From positions 1-64,000 of the forward strand of contig NZ_JACKXE010000002.1 of the NCBI RefSeq assembly GCF_014212315.1: DNA of 64,000 nucleotides. The letters are read 5' to 3'. The notes beneath the pieces are model-generated. The model had not been told where the DNA came from, ran no database searches, and saw nothing but the letters and a program-made list of their open reading frames with translations. The position numbers and the translations under genes are program-made. Position 1 is the first letter of the stretch; every line of letters starts with the position of its first letter. Origin of the DNA: Nocardioides luti. GTDB lineage: Bacteria; Actinomycetota; Actinomycetes; Propionibacteriales; Nocardioidaceae. Below are positions 43,778 through 52,116 of the stretch, in pieces.

Positions 43778-45838
43778 TCACGCGATCGACTGCGGATCGA
43801 CCTGGATGCGCACGGCGTCCAGCTTGCGGCTGGAGCGCAGCCGCTGGAGGTCGCCGAGGGCGGCGCTCAGCTCCGCGCCGTGGCTGCGCGGGACCCGGAT
43901 CACGACGCGGTTCTCCCCCTCGTCGCCGACGTCGACCGGGCCGAGCACCTCGGCGGACGGCGGTGCCACCAGGAGCGTCAGCGCGTCGTCGACGGCCCCC
44001 GGGTCGCCGACCACCGTCGCGAGCCGGCTGGCGGGCGGCAGGTGCGCCTCGACGCGCTCGCGGGTCTCGCGGGCGGCGTACCCGCCCATGTCCCAGCGGA
44101 CCAGCGCCTGCACGGCCGGGTGGGCGGGGTCGCCGACGACCACCGCGGACCCACCGGGCCGGACCAGGCCGACGGCGTTCGCCCAGCGGCGCAGCGCCTC
44201 CTCGTCGGCCCGCAGGTCGATCCGGCCGAGCGTGAGCCAGCTGTCGAGCAGCACGACGGCGGCGTACCCGCCGGCCGCGACCGGCTCGGCGCCCGGCGTC
44301 GCGACCACGATCGCGGGAGCGTCGTCCACGTCGGTCAGCACCCGGTCGCCGCTGGAGGTGCGCACCCGGGTGCTCGGGAAGGAGCGCCCCAGCTCCTCGG
44401 CGGTGCGGGCGTCGCCCAGCACCGGCGCCCGCAGCCCGCGGTGCCCGCAGGCGGAGCAGGCCCAGGCCTCGTCGGGGGTGCCGCACCAACGGCAGGCGGG
44501 CGACTGCGTCGGGGCCGGGATCGCCAGCGGTCCGGTGCAGGTCGTGCAGCGGGCCGGGGTGCGGCAGCGCTCGCAGGCCAGCGAGGTGGCGTAGCCCAGG
44601 CGCGGGGTCTGCACCAGCACCGGCCCCGTGGCCAGGGCCTCCCGCAGGGCCGCGTGCACCTGCCGGGGCACCCGCGAGGCCCGGGCGTGCGTGTCGCGCT
44701 CGAGGTCGACGTCGGTGGCCCCGGTGACGCTGACCCGGACCCGCCCGCGCAGCACGCCGCGACCGACGCTCAGCTCGTGGGCCCAGCCGGTGCGGAGGAG
44801 GTACTCCGCCTCGACGGTACGGGCGAAGCCACCGAGCAGCACCGCCGTGTCCTCGTGCTCGGCACGCAGGAGCAGCGTCTCCCTGGTGTGGGGGTACGGA
44901 GCGCGCGGCTCGGCGTGCAGGTCGTCGCCGTCGTCCCAGATCACCACGAGCCCGAGGTCGTGCACGGGCGCGAAGGCGGCGGCACGGGTGCCGACCACGA
45001 CCCTGCGGGCCCCCCGGCTGACCGCCAGGAAGTCGCGGTAGCGGCGGGCCGGACCGGCGTCGGCGGTCAGCGTGACGTGGTGCCCCTCGCCGAGGACGGC
45101 GGTCAGGGCCGCGTCGACGCGGGCGACGTCCTTGCCGTCGGGCACGCAGACGAGGACGCCGCGGCCGGAGGCGTACGTCGCGGCCACCGCGTGGGCGACC
45201 AGCGTGGGCCAGTCGGCGCCGGGGGCGACCCCCCAGACCGCGCGCGGGCTGCCCCCGCCGGCGAGGTGGTGCAGGAACGCCTCGGCGTGCTCGTGCTCGC
45301 CCCAGGCCGCGGCCGCGGCCGTGGGGTCGTACGCCGTGGGCGGGGGCGCCGGGGCCGACGGCTCCTTCTCGCTGGTGGCGTGCCGGGGCGGCACGGCCAG
45401 CCGCAGCACGTCGGACCGCGTGCCCGCGTAGCGCGCGGCGATCTCCGCGCTGAGCCGCTCGACGGCGGGGCTCAGCACCGGCTCGGCGCTGACGACCCTG
45501 CGCAGGTGCGTCAGCCGGCCCTGGTGGTCGGTCGTGGCGGCCCGCTCGACGACGTACCCGTCGACGTCCTGCCCGGCGAAGCGGACCTTGACCCGGGCAC
45601 CCGGGACCGCGGTGGCGCCCATCGCGGCCGGGACGGAGTAGTCGAAGGGCCGGTCGAGGTGCGCGAGGGGGACGTCGACGAGGACCCGGGCGACCGGGTC
45701 CTCGTCGGTGGTCTGCTGCTCGGCGGCCTTCGTGGCGCGGGTGGCGCGGGCCTTCGCCCGGGACGCCCTGACCGTCGCCCGGACCATCCCGGGCAGCAGC
45801 TCGGGCTGCTCCTCGGAGGGTCCTGGCGGCGCGGTCAC
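43778..45838 (-). CDS. priA: PriA-like primosomal protein without helicase motifs
   Basis: 686 residues. The 3'-DNA-binding domain (about 50-140: VARVLVDVPLAHLDRPFDYSVP) and the zinc-binding region (ACERCRTPARCTTCTGP...CRWCGTPDEAWACSACGHRG) are clear. The Walker A position reads ASGRGVLVCVPDGKDV without a GKT, and the DEAH box is replaced by VVIWDDGDD, so it should not hydrolyse ATP. This loss is known in mycobacterial PriA. The N-terminal 45 residues are unstructured. Palindromic repeats lie just upstream. Confidence 0.9.
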   Translation of the reverse strand: MTAPPGPSEEQPELLPGMVRATVRASRAKARATRATKAAEQQTTDEDPVARVLVDVPLAHLDRPFDYSVPAAMGATAVPGARVKVRFAGQDVDGYVVERAATTDHQGRLTHLRRVVSAEPVLSPAVERLSAEIAARYAGTRSDVLRLAVPPRHATSEKEPSAPAPPPTAYDPTAAAAAWGEHEHAEAFLHHLAGGGSPRAVWGVAPGADWPTLVAHAVAATYASGRGVLVCVPDGKDVARVDAALTAVLGEGHHVTLTADAGPARRYRDFLAVSRGARRVVVGTRAAAFAPVHDLGLVVIWDDGDDLHAEPRAPYPHTRETLLLRAEHEDTAVLLGGFARTVEAEYLLRTGWAHELSVGRGVLRGRVRVSVTGATDVDLERDTHARASRVPRQVHAALREALATGPVLVQTPRLGYATSLACERCRTPARCTTCTGPLAIPAPTQSPACRWCGTPDEAWACSACGHRGLRAPVLGDARTAEELGRSFPSTRVRTSSGDRVLTDVDDAPAIVVATPGAEPVAAGGYAAVVLLDSWLTLGRIDLRADEEALRRWANAVGLVRPGGSAVVVGDPAHPAVQALVRWDMGGYAARETRERVEAHLPPASRLATVVGDPGAVDDALTLLVAPPSAEVLGPVDVGDEGENRVVIRVPRSHGAELSAALGDLQRLRSSRKLDAVRIQVDPQSIA

Positions 45839-45869
45839 GGGCAGATGTCTACCAGCCCTCGCCGACGGT

Positions 45870-46010
45870 GGTTTCGAGACGGTTGCTGCGCAACCTCCTC
45901 AACCACCGGGAGGCCGCTGCTGCGCAACCTCCTCAACCACCGGGAGGCCGGTACTGCGCAACCTCCTCAACCACCGGGAGGCCGGTACTGAGCGACCTCT
46001 TCGACCACCG
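45870..46010. repeat. 39-bp palindromic unit followed by three shorter tandem copies
   Basis: The unit at 45870-45908 is a complete 39-bp element (GGTTTCGAGACG, stem GGTTGC/GCAACC, CTCCTCAACCACCG). It is followed by three related copies with a period of 34 bp (start points of the right-hand CAACCTCCTC-type motif at 45891, 45925, 45959 and 45993). Later copies have lost the left stem arm. The array fills the metK-priA spacer and lies upstream of priA. Confidence 0.75.
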
Positions 46011-46011
46011 A

Positions 46012-47214
46012 TCAGCCGGCGACGGCGGCCTTGAGCGCGTCGGCGCGGTCGGTGCGCTCCCAGGTGAACTCCGGCAGCTCGCGGCCGAAGTGGCCGTAGG
46101 CGGCCGTCTTGGCGTAGATCGGCCGGAGCAGGTCGAGGTCGCGGATGATCGCGGCGGGACGCAGGTCGAAGACCTCGAGCACGGCCTGCTGGATCTGCTC
46201 GTCGGGGACGGTGCCGGTGCCGAAGGTCTCGATGAAGACGCCGACCGGCTGGGCCTTGCCGATGGCGTAGGCGACCTGCGCCTCGCAGCGACGGGCCAGG
46301 CCGGCGGCCACGACGTTCTTGGCGACCCAGCGCATGGCGTAGGCGGCCGAGCGGTCGACCTTCGACGGGTCCTTGCCGGAGAAGGCACCGCCACCGTGGC
46401 GGGCCATGCCGCCGTAGGTGTCGACGATGATCTTGCGGCCGGTGAGGCCGGCGTCGCCCATCGGGCCGCCGACGACGAAGCGCCCGGTCGGGTTGACCAG
46501 CAGGCGGTAGCCCTCGGACGGCAGCGAGAAGGTGTCGAGCACCGGGTCGATGACGTGCTTCTTGATGTCGGCCTCGAGCGTGTCGAGCTCGGTCTCCTCG
46601 GAGTGCTGCGTGGAGAGGACGACGGTGTCGATGCGGACGGGGGTGTTCTCGGCGTCGTACTCGATGGTGACCTGGGTCTTGCCGTCGGGACGCAGGTAGT
46701 CGAGCGTGCCGTCCTTGCGGACCGCGGTGAGCTGCTCGGCGAGGCGCTGGGCGATCACGATCGGCAGCGGCATCAGCACGTCGGTGTCGTCGCAGGCGTA
46801 GCCGAACATCAGGCCCTGGTCGCCGGCACCCTGCTTGTCCATCGCGTCCACGGAGCCGGTGCGGCTCTCGTGGCCGGTGTCGACGCCCTGGGCGATGTCG
46901 CCGGACTGGCCGCCGATCGCGACCATCACGCCGCAGGAGTCGCCGTCGAAGCCCTTGAGGGAGGAGTCGTAGCCGATCTCGAGGATCCGCTCGCGCACGA
47001 CCTTCTTGATGTCGACGTAGCCGGTCGTGGTGACCTCGCCCGCGACGACGACCAGGCCGGTGGTCAGGAGCGTCTCGACCGCCACCCGGCTGTACGGGTC
47101 CTGCTCGAGCATCGCGTCGAGGACGCTGTCGCTGATCTGGTCGGCGATCTTGTCCGGGTGACCCTCGGTCACGGACTCCGACGTGAAGAGACGTCCAGGC
47201 ACAGTGCTACTCAC
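46012..47214 (-). CDS. metK: S-adenosylmethionine synthetase
   Basis: 400 residues. Makes the methyl donor from methionine and ATP. GRLFTSESVTEGHPDKIAD at the start, GAGDQGLMFGYA, and GGGAFSGKDPSKVDRSAAY are diagnostic. A GTG at 47214 (VSSTVPGRLF) is chosen over a second GTG at 47202, on the GGGA upstream. Minus-strand TATATC at 47253-47258 may be a -10 box. Its SAM feeds the rsmB and trmH-like methyltransferases nearby. Confidence 0.96.
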   Translation of the reverse strand: MSSTVPGRLFTSESVTEGHPDKIADQISDSVLDAMLEQDPYSRVAVETLLTTGLVVVAGEVTTTGYVDIKKVVRERILEIGYDSSLKGFDGDSCGVMVAIGGQSGDIAQGVDTGHESRTGSVDAMDKQGAGDQGLMFGYACDDTDVLMPLPIVIAQRLAEQLTAVRKDGTLDYLRPDGKTQVTIEYDAENTPVRIDTVVLSTQHSEETELDTLEADIKKHVIDPVLDTFSLPSEGYRLLVNPTGRFVVGGPMGDAGLTGRKIIVDTYGGMARHGGGAFSGKDPSKVDRSAAYAMRWVAKNVVAAGLARRCEAQVAYAIGKAQPVGVFIETFGTGTVPDEQIQQAVLEVFDLRPAAIIRDLDLLRPIYAKTAAYGHFGRELPEFTWERTDRADALKAAVAG

Positions 47215-47285
47215 TCCCAGTTGTTGGCGGGCGTTGCGGGTGGTGCGGAAACGATATACGGCGTCCCGGATGGCGGAACGCGGTC

Positions 47286-48545
47286 TCAATCCTGCAGCCT
47301 CGCAGCAACTTCGTCCCAAATGACGTGCGCGAGGGCGGACTTCGAGCCGCGGGGCACCTCGGTCGCGGCCCCGTCGGCGCCGAGGATCACGCCCTCGTTG
47401 TCCGGGCTCCCGAAGACCGCTCCCCCGCTGACGTCGTTGACGACGAGGAGGTCGCAGCCCTTGCGGGCCAGCTTGGCGCGGGCCAGGTCGAGCACGGACC
47501 CGGTGTCGTCCCCGGTCTCGGCCGCGAAGCCGACGACCACCTGGCCGGCGCGGGCGCGCTGGGTGCTGATCTCGTGGAGGATGTCGGGGTTCTGCTCGAG
47601 CTCGATCGCGGGCGCCGAGCCGTCGGCGGCCTTCTTGATCTTGCTCGTGCTGACGCCGGTGGGGCGGAAGTCGGCGGGCGCCGCCGCCATCACGACGGCG
47701 TCGGCGGACGCGGCGGCCGAGACGACCTCGTCGCGGAGCTGGGCCGTGGTCTCCACCCGGACGACCTTGACGCCGGCGGGGTCGGCCAGGGCCACGTTGG
47801 CGCTGACCAGGGTCACCTCGGCGCCGCGCGCGACGGCGGCGCGGGCCAGGGCGTAGCCCTGCAGGCCCGAGGAGCGGTTGCCGAGGAAGCGGACGGGGTC
47901 GAGGTACTCGCGGGTGCCGCCCGCGGAGACGACGACGTGGCGCCCGGCGAGGTCGTGGCCGGCCACGGCACCGCGGGCGAGCACCTCGAGGCAGACCTCG
48001 AAGATCTCGGCCGGCTCCGGCAGCCGGCCCTTGCCGGTGTCGGCGCCGGTCAGCCGGCCCTCGGCCGGCTCGACGACCAGGGCGCCCCGGGCGCGGAGCG
48101 TGGCGACGTTCGCCTGCGTGGCCGGGTGCTCCCACATCTCGGTGTGCATCGCGGGCGCGAACACCACCGGGCAGCGGGCGGTGAGGAGCGTGCTGGTGAG
48201 CAGGTCGTCGGCGAGGCCGTGCGCGGCCTTCGCGAGCAGGTCGGCGGTCGCCGGGGCGACCACGACGAGGTCGGCCGACTGGCCGATCCGCACGTGCGGC
48301 ACCTCGTGGACCGAGGTCCAGACGTCGGTGGCGACCGGCTTGCCCGACAGCGCCGACCACGTGGGTGCCCCGACGAACTTCAGGGCGGCGGCGGTCGGGA
48401 CGACGGTGACGTCGTGGCCGGACTCGGTGAAGCGGCGGAGCAGCTCGCAGGACTTGTACGCCGCGATGCCGCCGGAGACCCCGAGAACCACACGGGGCCG
48501 CGCCCCGGTGGGGGGCACGGCCTCGGGTGCGGTGCTGGTGCTCAT
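47286..48545 (-). CDS. coaBC: Bifunctional phosphopantothenoylcysteine decarboxylase/synthetase
   Basis: 419 residues. N-terminal CoaC flavoprotein (about 15-190: LGVSGGIAAYKSCELLRRF, PAMHTEMWEHP) and C-terminal CoaB (about 195-415: VVSAGGTREYLDPVRFLGNRSSG, KIKK, LVVNDVSGG). Two middle steps of coenzyme A synthesis. The usual PxMNxxMW motif reads PAMHTEMW, as in mycobacteria. Gap of 24 bp to rpoZ. Confidence 0.95.
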   Translation of the reverse strand: MSTSTAPEAVPPTGARPRVVLGVSGGIAAYKSCELLRRFTESGHDVTVVPTAAALKFVGAPTWSALSGKPVATDVWTSVHEVPHVRIGQSADLVVVAPATADLLAKAAHGLADDLLTSTLLTARCPVVFAPAMHTEMWEHPATQANVATLRARGALVVEPAEGRLTGADTGKGRLPEPAEIFEVCLEVLARGAVAGHDLAGRHVVVSAGGTREYLDPVRFLGNRSSGLQGYALARAAVARGAEVTLVSANVALADPAGVKVVRVETTAQLRDEVVSAAASADAVVMAAAPADFRPTGVSTSKIKKAADGSAPAIELEQNPDILHEISTQRARAGQVVVGFAAETGDDTGSVLDLARAKLARKGCDLLVVNDVSGGAVFGSPDNEGVILGADGAATEVPRGSKSALAHVIWDEVAARLQD

Positions 48546-48569
48546 GGAGAGCAGCCTGTCAGACGTGGG

Positions 48570-48902
48570 TCACTCGGTGCCGCGCGACGACGCGTCGGCG
48601 GCGGCGGCCTTGGCCGCGGCCTCCTCGGCGGCGAGCTCGGCGGGGTCGACGTCCTCGCAGGTCAGGAGGTCCTCGTTGATCTCGCGGAGCGCGATCGAGA
48701 GGGGCTTCTCCTGCACGTGCGTGTCGACGAGGGGGCCGACGTACTCGAGCAGGCCCTCACCGAGCTGCGAGTAGTAGGCGTTGATCTGGCGCGCCCGCTT
48801 GGCGCTGTAGAGGACCAGCTTGTACTTGCTGTCGGTCTTGGTGAGCAGGTCGTCGATCGAGGGGTTGGTGACACCCTCGGCGGCGATGTTGGGCGAAGAC
48901 AC
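48570..48902 (-). CDS. rpoZ: RNA polymerase omega subunit
   Basis: 110 residues. NPSIDDLLTKTDSKYKLVLYSAKRARQINAYY is the conserved omega core that clasps the beta-prime subunit; EKPLSIALREINEDLL follows. The acidic, alanine-rich C-terminal tail is typical of actinobacterial omega. Placed between gmk (9-bp gap) and coaBC. Confidence 0.96.
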   Translation of the reverse strand: MSSPNIAAEGVTNPSIDDLLTKTDSKYKLVLYSAKRARQINAYYSQLGEGLLEYVGPLVDTHVQEKPLSIALREINEDLLTCEDVDPAELAAEEAAAKAAAADASSRGTE

Positions 48903-48911
48903 GCGTGAGCC

Positions 48912-49526
48912 TCACAGATTGTTGATGGTGGGACCGTCCTGGTGGGGATGCACGGACGGGTGCACCATCAAGGCTACCAACTCGTCGGCTGCAGCGTGAA
49001 CTTCGTGGTTCACGATGGTGACGTCGAACTCCGGCTCGGCGGCCAGCTCCTCCTCGGCGGTGGCCAGGCGGCGGGTCCGCTCCTCCTCCGTCTCGGTGCC
49101 CCGGCCGACCAGCCGGCGCACCAGCTCGTCCCACGACGGGGGCTTGAGGAAGACGAACAGCGCCTGCGGCATGGTCTCGCGGACCTGCCGCGCGCCCTGC
49201 AGGTCGATCTCCAGCATGGCGGGGCGGCCGGACGCCAGGGCCAGGTCGACGGGCTGGCGCGGGGTGCCGTAGCGGGCGGCCTTGTGGACGACGGCCCACT
49301 CGAGCAGGTCGTCCTCGGCGATCATCCGGTCGAACTCCTCGTCGGAGACGAACCAGTAGTGGACGCCGTTCTCCTCCCCCGGCCGCGGCGCGCGCGTCGT
49401 GGCGGACACCGAGATCCAGACCTCGGGGTGGGTGGCGCGGACCTGGGCCGCCACCGTGCCCTTGCCGACCGCGGTGGGCCCGGCGAGCACGACGAGTCGC
49501 GAGCGGCCCGCGGCGGGCTCAGTCAC
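48912..49526 (-). CDS. gmk: Guanylate kinase
   Basis: 204 residues. The P-loop is AGPTAVGKGTV (near 15), then SATTRAPRPGEENGVHYWFVSDEEFDRMI binds GMP, and LEIDLQGARQV carries the catalytic region. Converts GMP to GDP. 8-bp overlap with mihF. The final 25 residues are a short, poorly conserved extension. Confidence 0.97.
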   Translation of the reverse strand: MTEPAAGRSRLVVLAGPTAVGKGTVAAQVRATHPEVWISVSATTRAPRPGEENGVHYWFVSDEEFDRMIAEDDLLEWAVVHKAARYGTPRQPVDLALASGRPAMLEIDLQGARQVRETMPQALFVFLKPPSWDELVRRLVGRGTETEEERTRRLATAEEELAAEPEFDVTIVNHEVHAAADELVALMVHPSVHPHQDGPTINNL

Positions 49527-49839
49527 GCCCGGCGAACTCGCGCTCGAGCGCAGCGACCTGCTTGGTGCCGAGCCCGCGGACCCGGCGGCTCTCGGCGATG
49601 CCGAGCCGCTCCATCACCTGGCGGGCGCGGACCTTGCCGAGCCCGGGCAGCGACTGCAGCAGGTCGACGACCTTCATCTTGCCGATGACCTCGTTGCGCT
49701 GGCCCTCGTGCAGGACGTCGACGATGGAGGCGCCGGAGTTCTTGAGGCGGTTCTTCACCTCGGCCCGTTCCCGACGGGAGGCGGCGGCCTTGTCCAGGGC
49801 CGCCTGGCGCTGTTCGGGGGTGAGCGGGGGCAGGGCCAC
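49519..49839 (-). CDS. mihF: Integration host factor, actinobacterial type
   Basis: 106 residues. Not related to HU-type IHF; a single chain with a helix-two-turn-helix (LQSLPGLGKVRARQVMERLGIAESRRVRGLG). It bends DNA and is essential in mycobacteria. An N-terminal helix rich in arginine (RQAALDKAAASRRERAEVKNRLK) adds DNA contact. GTG start. A good promoter lies 55 bp upstream. Marks the window as actinobacterial. Confidence 0.95.
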   Translation of the reverse strand: MALPPLTPEQRQAALDKAAASRRERAEVKNRLKNSGASIVDVLHEGQRNEVIGKMKVVDLLQSLPGLGKVRARQVMERLGIAESRRVRGLGTKQVAALEREFAGRD

Positions 49840-49893
49840 GAGCGGGGTCCTTCGGTCGGCGGTCGATCACCGGATGGGGCCGGTGAAGGGGCC

Positions 49894-49923
49894 AATCTAG
49901 TCAGAAGCGGGACGAGCGAGCAA
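49894..49923 (-). promoter_or_regulatory. mihF promoter
   Basis: Minus-strand TTGCTC (49918-49923) and TAGATT (49894-49899) are 18 bp apart, 55 bp before the mihF GTG. It would drive mihF-gmk-rpoZ and perhaps coaBC. Confidence 0.55.
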
Positions 49924-49982
49924 TTGCCCTGTCGGCCATGCTCGGAGCCGCCGGTGCGACCACGGGCAGGACGGCACCGGGA

Positions 49983-50438
49983 CTACGACGGGGCCGACAG
50001 CGTCAGGGGCGTCTGGCAGACGTCCCGGGCCTCCTGGTCGACGGCCTGGAGCGCCGCGAGCGTGGGGCCGCTGCCCAGCTCGCGCGCCGCGGCGTCGATG
50101 GCGGCCCGCTGGTCGTCGTCGAGCCCGGCCGGCGGCTTGTCACGGTCGTACGACGCCGGGTCGACGCCCGCGTCCTCCAGCGCGCCCTGCAGCGCCTTGA
50201 TGCGGGAGACCACCTGCTGCCACTCGTCGGCGATGTCGCTCAGCGCCTTGTCCTGCAGCTCCTCGAAGATCGGCAGCGCCTTGATCAGCGCGTCGTCCCC
50301 GCCGCTGCCGACGAGGTCGGTGAGCTCGGCCTGGTGGTCCTTCACCGCCGCGCAGTACTCCTCCTTGGGCGTGCCCCCGCAGGCCGAGGCCAGGGGCAGC
50401 AGCGCCAGCACGGCGACGGCGACCGCGGTGCGCCTCAC
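49983..50438 (-). CDS. Small lipoprotein at the end of the pyr operon
   Basis: 151 residues. GTG start overlapping the pyrF stop by 4 bp. The signal peptide is short (VRRTAVAVAVLALLPLASAC) with a lipobox cysteine at about residue 20, then a helical body with a few acidic segments and one cysteine pair (EEYCAAVKD near 28 and VCQTP near the end). No family recognised. Probably anchored on the outer face. Why it is co-translated with pyrF is unclear. Confidence 0.75.
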   Translation of the reverse strand: MRRTAVAVAVLALLPLASACGGTPKEEYCAAVKDHQAELTDLVGSGGDDALIKALPIFEELQDKALSDIADEWQQVVSRIKALQGALEDAGVDPASYDRDKPPAGLDDDQRAAIDAAARELGSGPTLAALQAVDQEARDVCQTPLTLSAPS

Positions 50439-51265
50439 CGGGCCAGCCCCGCCAGCTCGTCGTTCGTGCGTCGGGCGGCGTCGGCCAGGCGGCCCACGTC
50501 CGGCCCGTGCCGGAGCAGCTCGCGTGAGGAGGACGGCAGCACCGAGCCGGCCGCGCGGCCGAAGATCCGGCGCAGGTCGGCGACGGTGCCACCCTGGGCG
50601 CCGTAGCCGGGCGCCAGGACCGGCCCGTCGATGTCCAGGTCCTCGTGGGTCTCCCCGATCGTCGCGCCGACGACCGCGCCGAACGAGCCGAGCGGGTCGG
50701 CGCCGGCATTGAGGGCCCGCAGGTGGTCGAGGACCCGGCCGGCGACGGTGCCGCCCCCGGACGCGACCGCGTGCTGGACCTCCGGCCCCTCCTTGTTCGA
50801 GGTGAGGGCCAGGACGAACACCCCGGCCCCGTGGGTGCGGGCGGTGTCGATCATCGGGGTCAGCGAGCCGAAGCCGAGGAACGGGCTGGCGGTGATCGCG
50901 TCGCAGGCGAGCGGCGACGTCGGGTCGAGGTAGGCGTCGGCGTACGCCTGCGACGTGGAGCCGATGTCGCCGCGCTTCACGTCCAGCAGGACCAGCGCCC
51001 CCGCCGCGCGCGACTCCGCGACCACCCGCTCGAGGACGGCGACGCCGCGGCTGCCGAAGCGCTCGTAGAACGCCGACTGCGGCTTGACGACCGACACGTG
51101 CGGGGCCAGCCCCTCGACGGCCGTCAGCGCGAACCGCTCGAGGCCGGCGACGTCGTCGTCGAGCCCCCACTCGCGGAGCAGGCCGGCGTGCGGGTCGATG
51201 CCGGCGCACAGCGGCCCGCGGGCGGCGACGGCGGCGTGCAGGCGGGTGCCGAACGGCTCGGTCAT
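50435..51265 (-). CDS. pyrF: Orotidine 5'-phosphate decarboxylase, type 2
   Basis: 276 residues. The LLDVKRGDIGST catalytic lysine/aspartate motif (near 93) marks the mycobacterial type 2 enzyme, with PLCAGIDPHAGLL at the start and LAPGYGAQGGTVADL near the end. Makes UMP. 4-bp overlaps with both neighbours. In M. tuberculosis it likewise lies between carB and mihF. Confidence 0.95.
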   Translation of the reverse strand: MTEPFGTRLHAAVAARGPLCAGIDPHAGLLREWGLDDDVAGLERFALTAVEGLAPHVSVVKPQSAFYERFGSRGVAVLERVVAESRAAGALVLLDVKRGDIGSTSQAYADAYLDPTSPLACDAITASPFLGFGSLTPMIDTARTHGAGVFVLALTSNKEGPEVQHAVASGGGTVAGRVLDHLRALNAGADPLGSFGAVVGATIGETHEDLDIDGPVLAPGYGAQGGTVADLRRIFGRAAGSVLPSSSRELLRHGPDVGRLADAARRTNDELAGLAR

Positions 51266-52116
51266 GGCGCTCCTCGGAGGTCGGCCGCGATCCGCGCGGC
51301 GGTGGTGGGGTCGTGCAGGAGGGCGGCGCCGACCTGGACGGCGGTCGCGCCGGCGGCGAGGAAGGCCCGGGCGTCGTCAGCGGTGGCGATCCCGCCGGCC
51401 CCGACGACCTGGGCGTCGGGCAGCCCCGCGCACACCTCGGTCACGCAGCGCAGCGCCAGCGGGGCGATCGCCGGGCCGCTGAGCCCGGCCGGACGCCCGT
51501 CGGGCATCGCGGCCGGCAGGGCGTTGCCGACCACGACCGCGGCCGCGCCGGCGTCGAGGACGCTGCGCGCGGACTCCACGACCCGCACGAGGTCGGTGCG
51601 CACCTTGGCGAGCACCGGCATCCCGCGCGGGAGGTCGCGGTGGACGGCCGCGACGACGCTCGCGGCGTGGAACGGCTCGCGGACGTCGAAGACGCCGGTG
51701 GTGGTCGCGTCGGGCGCGGAGAGGTTGACCTCGATCGCGGACACCCCCGGCGAGCGGCCCAGCCGACGGGCCAGCTCGGCGTACTCCCCCAGCGTGGCGC
51801 CGGCGATCGACACGATCACCCGGGTGCCCTGCTGCGCCAGCCACGGCAGCTCGAGGCTGAGGAAGTGCTCGAGCCCGGGATTCTGCAGGCCCACGGCGTG
51901 CAGCAGGCCGGACGGGGTCTCCACGATGCGCGGCAGCGAGCCGCCCGCGCGGGCGTTGAGGGTGATCGAGCGGGTGACGAAGCCGCCGAGGTCGGCGAGC
52001 GGGCCGTACGCCGTCAGCTCGCGCCCGCTGCCCCCGCAGCCGCTCGCGACGAGGACCGGGCCGGACAGCGTCAGGCCGGCGAGCTCGGTCACGGGGTCAC
52101 TCACGCGGTCACTCAC
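51262..52116 (-). CDS. Class 1B-like dihydroorotate dehydrogenase lacking the catalytic cysteine
   Basis: 284 residues of the PyrD 1B family: ASGCGGSGRELTAYG, SITLNARAGGSLPRIVETPSGLLHAVGLQNPG and the FMN-binding VVGAGGIATADDARAFLAAGATAVQVGAALL. The catalytic loop, normally N-x-S-C-P-N, reads NLSAPD (131-136), so the base is alanine 134 and the following Asn is Asp. The K-L-S-P-N stretch is also altered (AKVRTD). Activity on dihydroorotate is therefore doubtful. It is coupled to the PyrK-like gene by a 4-bp GTGA overlap. The class 2 PyrD next door is intact. Confidence 0.8.
   Translation of the reverse strand: MSDRVSDPVTELAGLTLSGPVLVASGCGGSGRELTAYGPLADLGGFVTRSITLNARAGGSLPRIVETPSGLLHAVGLQNPGLEHFLSLELPWLAQQGTRVIVSIAGATLGEYAELARRLGRSPGVSAIEVNLSAPDATTTGVFDVREPFHAASVVAAVHRDLPRGMPVLAKVRTDLVRVVESARSVLDAGAAAVVVGNALPAAMPDGRPAGLSGPAIAPLALRCVTEVCAGLPDAQVVGAGGIATADDARAFLAAGATAVQVGAALLHDPTTAARIAADLRGAP

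Noticed and set aside
45870..46010. CRISPR array or simple terminator
   Set aside because: No spacers between copies, and later copies have lost one stem arm, so neither reading fits; treated as a palindromic repeat array.
47215..47285. SAM riboswitch upstream of metK
   Set aside because: The spacer is only 71 bp and shows none of the conserved SAM-box motifs.
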